Positions 5,827-7,343 of a DNA stretch of 7,343 bases are shown here, in pieces. A model generated the notes under the pieces. That model was not told the DNA's origin and ran no database searches. It was given only the letters and a program-made list of their open reading frames with translations. Numbering within the stretch: position 1 is the first letter of the stretch; each line of letters starts with the position of its first letter. Made by a program: the position numbers and the translations under genes. The stretch spans positions 1 to 7,343 of the forward strand of contig JAITPT010000101.1 in the NCBI GenBank assembly GCA_031289285.1, given 5' to 3'. Source of the stretch: Puniceicoccales bacterium (lineage in GTDB: Bacteria > Verrucomicrobiota > Verrucomicrobiia > Opitutales > UBA953).

Positions 5827-6252
5827 ATGAACCGCGTCCTCTCCGCCATACCACACCGCCCACCTTTTCTCTTCGTTGACGAGATAATAGAAATCCGCGA
5901 CGACGGCATCACTTGCCGACGCACACTGCGCGAGAACGAATCTTTTTACGCGGGGCACTATCCGGGCAACCCTGTCACCCCCGGCGTTTTGCTCTGCGAA
6001 TCAGTTTTTCAAGCCGCCGCGATTTATCTCTCTGGCAAGCTGCAAGCTGGCGGAACGCCCGTGTTGTGCCGCATCGAGAATGCCCGTTTTAAGAACATGG
6101 TTTTCCCCGGCGACATCCTCACAATAGAGGTTGTTTTCGTCGAAAAAATGCAGGGGTTTTATTTCATGTCCGGCAAAGTGATTTGCAACGGCAAAACCGC
6201 GCTTACAATCAAGTTTGCTCTCACTGTTCTCGAGCAAACCAAAACCGTATAA
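5827..6252 (+). CDS. fabZ: 3-hydroxyacyl-ACP dehydratase (FabZ type)
   Basis: This 141-residue hot-dog fold protein would remove water from (3R)-hydroxyacyl-ACP to give trans-2-enoyl-ACP in type II fatty acid synthesis in the cytoplasm. The family signature is intact. IPHRPPFLFVDEI (8-20) corresponds to the FabZ LPHRYPFLLVD block. GHYPGNPVTPGVLLCESVFQ (43-62) carries the catalytic His44 and Glu58. IENARFKNMVFPGD matches the later conserved block. Length is typical. The ATG at 5827 puts the conserved block at the usual distance from the N-terminus; an in-frame start at 5761 would lie inside the preceding gene. No Shine-Dalgarno sequence is visible. The gene lies 25 bases after the DUF1963 gene and 21 bases before fabI, so it is very likely co-transcribed with fabI. 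A FabZ-like dehydratase of another acyl pathway is a less likely alternative. Confidence 0.93.
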   Translation: MNRVLSAIPHRPPFLFVDEIIEIRDDGITCRRTLRENESFYAGHYPGNPVTPGVLLCESVFQAAAIYLSGKLQAGGTPVLCRIENARFKNMVFPGDILTIEVVFVEKMQGFYFMSGKVICNGKTALTIKFALTVLEQTKTV

Positions 6253-6273
6253 AGAGAACAAAAAAACAACGCA

Positions 6274-7074
6274 ATGGACTACTTGCAAATCACGGGAAAG
6301 AACTTTCTTATCACGGGTGTCGCCAACAAAAAATCTGTGGCGTGGCACATCGCGCAAACACTCGAAACACTGGGTGCAAAAGTTTTTTACAGTGTGCGCT
6401 CCGCCGCCCGCCGCGACTCCTTAGAGAAACTTCTCGCAGGGAAGCCCGTTTTTCTCTGCGACGCAGAAGACGAAGCGCAAATCACACGCCTTGCGGAGGA
6501 AGTTTCCGCTGCTGCCGCCGCGCCTCTACACGGGCTTGTTCACAGCATCGCATTTGCCAACTACGCCGCCGGGCCACGCCCTTTTCACGAAACCGAACGC
6601 GCCGACTTTTTGCAAGCGACTGCGGTCAGTGCGTTTTCGTTAGTTGAGATGGCGCGGGCGTTCAAACCGCATTTCGACCCTGCCGCCTCGGTTGTTTCCA
6701 TCGGAATTTCCTCGCAAGTCACTGCTGCGAGTTACGGTTACATGTCGCCTGTGAAGGCCGCGTTGGAATCGGCGTCGCGTTTTTTGGCAAAGTCATTTAG
6801 CGCGGACACGCACATCCGCTTTAACATGGTGAATGCTGGCCCGTTAAAAACCAGTGCGTCTGCGGGAATTCCGGGCTACGTAGATAATTATCTTTTTGCC
6901 GAGCAGCTCACGATGCGCAAAAAAAATGTCGCTACGCAGGAAGTCGCCGACGCCGCCGTCTGGCTCCTGAGTCCGCGTTCTTCTGGCGTCAATGCGCAAA
7001 GTCTTGTCGTGGACGCCGGTATGGGCTGGAACTTCTTTGACGAATCCGTCGTAAAAACCGCCACCCGAATATAG
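6274..7074 (+). CDS. fabI: Enoyl-ACP reductase, divergent FabI-type SDR
   Basis: This 266-residue short-chain dehydrogenase would reduce trans-2-enoyl-ACP to acyl-ACP with NAD(P)H, the last step of each fatty acid elongation cycle. FabI hallmarks are present: the nucleotide-binding GVANKKSVAWHIA (15-27), LVHSIAFAN (88-96), FNMVNAGPLKTSASAGIPG (183-201, the substrate loop region) and the C-terminal SSGVNAQSLVVDAGMG. The catalytic Tyr154-x6-Lys161 spacing in SYGYMSPVKAALE fits FabI and FabL, not the Yx3K of ordinary SDRs. The second conserved FabI tyrosine (Tyr146 in E. coli) is not found at its usual place; the stretch reads SIGISSQVTAAS, more like FabL or classical SDRs. The ATG at 6274 gives the family's normal N-terminus and lies 21 bases after fabZ. 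No Shine-Dalgarno sequence is seen, only an A-rich leader. Pairing with fabZ supports a fatty acid synthesis role. Confidence 0.88.
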   Translation: MDYLQITGKNFLITGVANKKSVAWHIAQTLETLGAKVFYSVRSAARRDSLEKLLAGKPVFLCDAEDEAQITRLAEEVSAAAAAPLHGLVHSIAFANYAAGPRPFHETERADFLQATAVSAFSLVEMARAFKPHFDPAASVVSIGISSQVTAASYGYMSPVKAALESASRFLAKSFSADTHIRFNMVNAGPLKTSASAGIPGYVDNYLFAEQLTMRKKNVATQEVADAAVWLLSPRSSGVNAQSLVVDAGMGWNFFDESVVKTATRI

Positions 7075-7142
7075 AATGAGGGGGGGGCTGTGGGCGGAGC
7101 ACGAATAAACCTAAGGGCACTCCTAAAAATAAATCTGCATGT

Positions 7143-7162
7143 CCGAAAACATCGGTGTTTTT
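7143..7162 (+). terminator. Weak possible terminator after fabI
   Basis: CCGA (7143-7146) pairs with TCGG (7152-7155) around AAACA and is followed by TGTTTTT (7156-7162). Four stem pairs are few, and the T-run abuts the first hairpin of the repeat region, so this is a weak candidate. No better terminator is seen after fabI. Confidence 0.25.
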
Positions 7163-7343
7163 CGTCCCGCAGGGACGTAATGTCGGTAGCACGGGGTTTT
7201 AACCTAAAAACGTTCAGGTAGCGTGAAAATACGAGAATAGCCTTTGAAACGGAGGGTGCCTCGTAGCGCTGAAGGCGCGGCTTCATAATAGCCTATGGCA
7301 ACGCCATAGGATAATGGGCGGTTTCTCCACTGTGGGCTGTAAG
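7163..7343. repeat. Chain of short hairpins, probable decayed dispersed repeat
   Basis: The gene-free end of the window (7075-7343) contains no supportable open frame but holds a series of small palindromes. CGTCCC-GCA-GGGACG spans 7163-7177. GGTT-TT-AACC spans 7195-7204. CCTTT-GAAAC-GGAGG spans 7241-7255 with two G-U pairs. GCGCT-GAA-GGCGC spans 7266-7278. A perfect 8-bp CCTATGGC-AAC-GCCATAGG spans 7292-7310. Short words recur between them: GGTAGC at 7185 and 7217, and AATAGCCT at 7236 and 7287. This hairpin-after-TAG rhythm resembles, from memory, intergenic repeat families in Verrucomicrobiota and Bacteroidota genomes. The unit appears to continue beyond the right edge. It could be transcribed as a 3' extension of fabI. 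Upstream, 7080-7087 is a run of eight G. Confidence 0.6.

Noticed and set aside
6535..6561. Ala in HSIAFA of FabI as a triclosan resistance change (position of E. coli Gly93)
   Set aside because: Staphylococcal FabI naturally has the same HSIAFAN motif and is triclosan sensitive, so Ala here alone does not imply resistance.
7080..7087. Run of eight G as a phase-variation tract
   Set aside because: It lies just after the fabI stop codon, outside any supportable coding region or promoter, so length change would have no evident switch effect.
6888..7286. - strand open frame across the fabI end and the repeat region
   Set aside because: It overlaps the conserved FabI C-terminus and the hairpin repeat, and its translation resembles no known protein.

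Overview
This 7.3 kb window looks like ordinary chromosomal DNA from a fairly GC-rich bacterium. The primary sigma factor, the AT-poor coding style and the multi-hairpin repeat at the right end suggest the PVC group, perhaps Verrucomicrobiota/Opitutae. That placement is inferred from remembered family resemblance, not from a search. Six of the seven protein genes have no visible Shine-Dalgarno sequence.

Left part (1-2949): a tRNA-Asn(GUU) gene on the + strand converges with an rpoD-yraN operon on the - strand. A strong bidirectional terminator at about 122-164 separates them. RpoD is the principal sigma factor. It carries a long Ala/Pro/Lys-rich N-terminal extension and an unusual tail of about 85 residues after region 4. 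The gene for a YraN-family nuclease-fold protein starts 7 bases after the rpoD stop.

Middle part (2950-3844): a divergent control region between rpoD and a tRNA-Arg(CCG) gene holds a GC-core, A/T-flanked hairpin between two candidate promoters. Next, on the - strand, is a gene for a small Pro-rich acidic protein with one C-terminal membrane segment. A second divergent region separates it from the rightward genes.

Right part (3845-7074): four + strand genes follow: a TIM-barrel sugar phosphate isomerase/epimerase-like protein, a DUF1963/YwqG-family protein of clearly lower GC content, and a fabZ-fabI pair. FabZ and FabI would catalyse the last two steps of the type II fatty acid elongation cycle (dehydration, then enoyl reduction). 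The FabI active-site region is unusual. The window ends (7075-7343) in non-coding DNA with a chain of short hairpins that looks like a decayed dispersed repeat running past the right edge.

I found no CRISPR array, transposase, phage gene or clear novel defence system. The most interesting items are the hairpin-chain repeat, the divergent FabI, the sigma factor extensions, the possible islet-like DUF1963 gene and the hairpin in the rpoD/tRNA-Arg divergent region.
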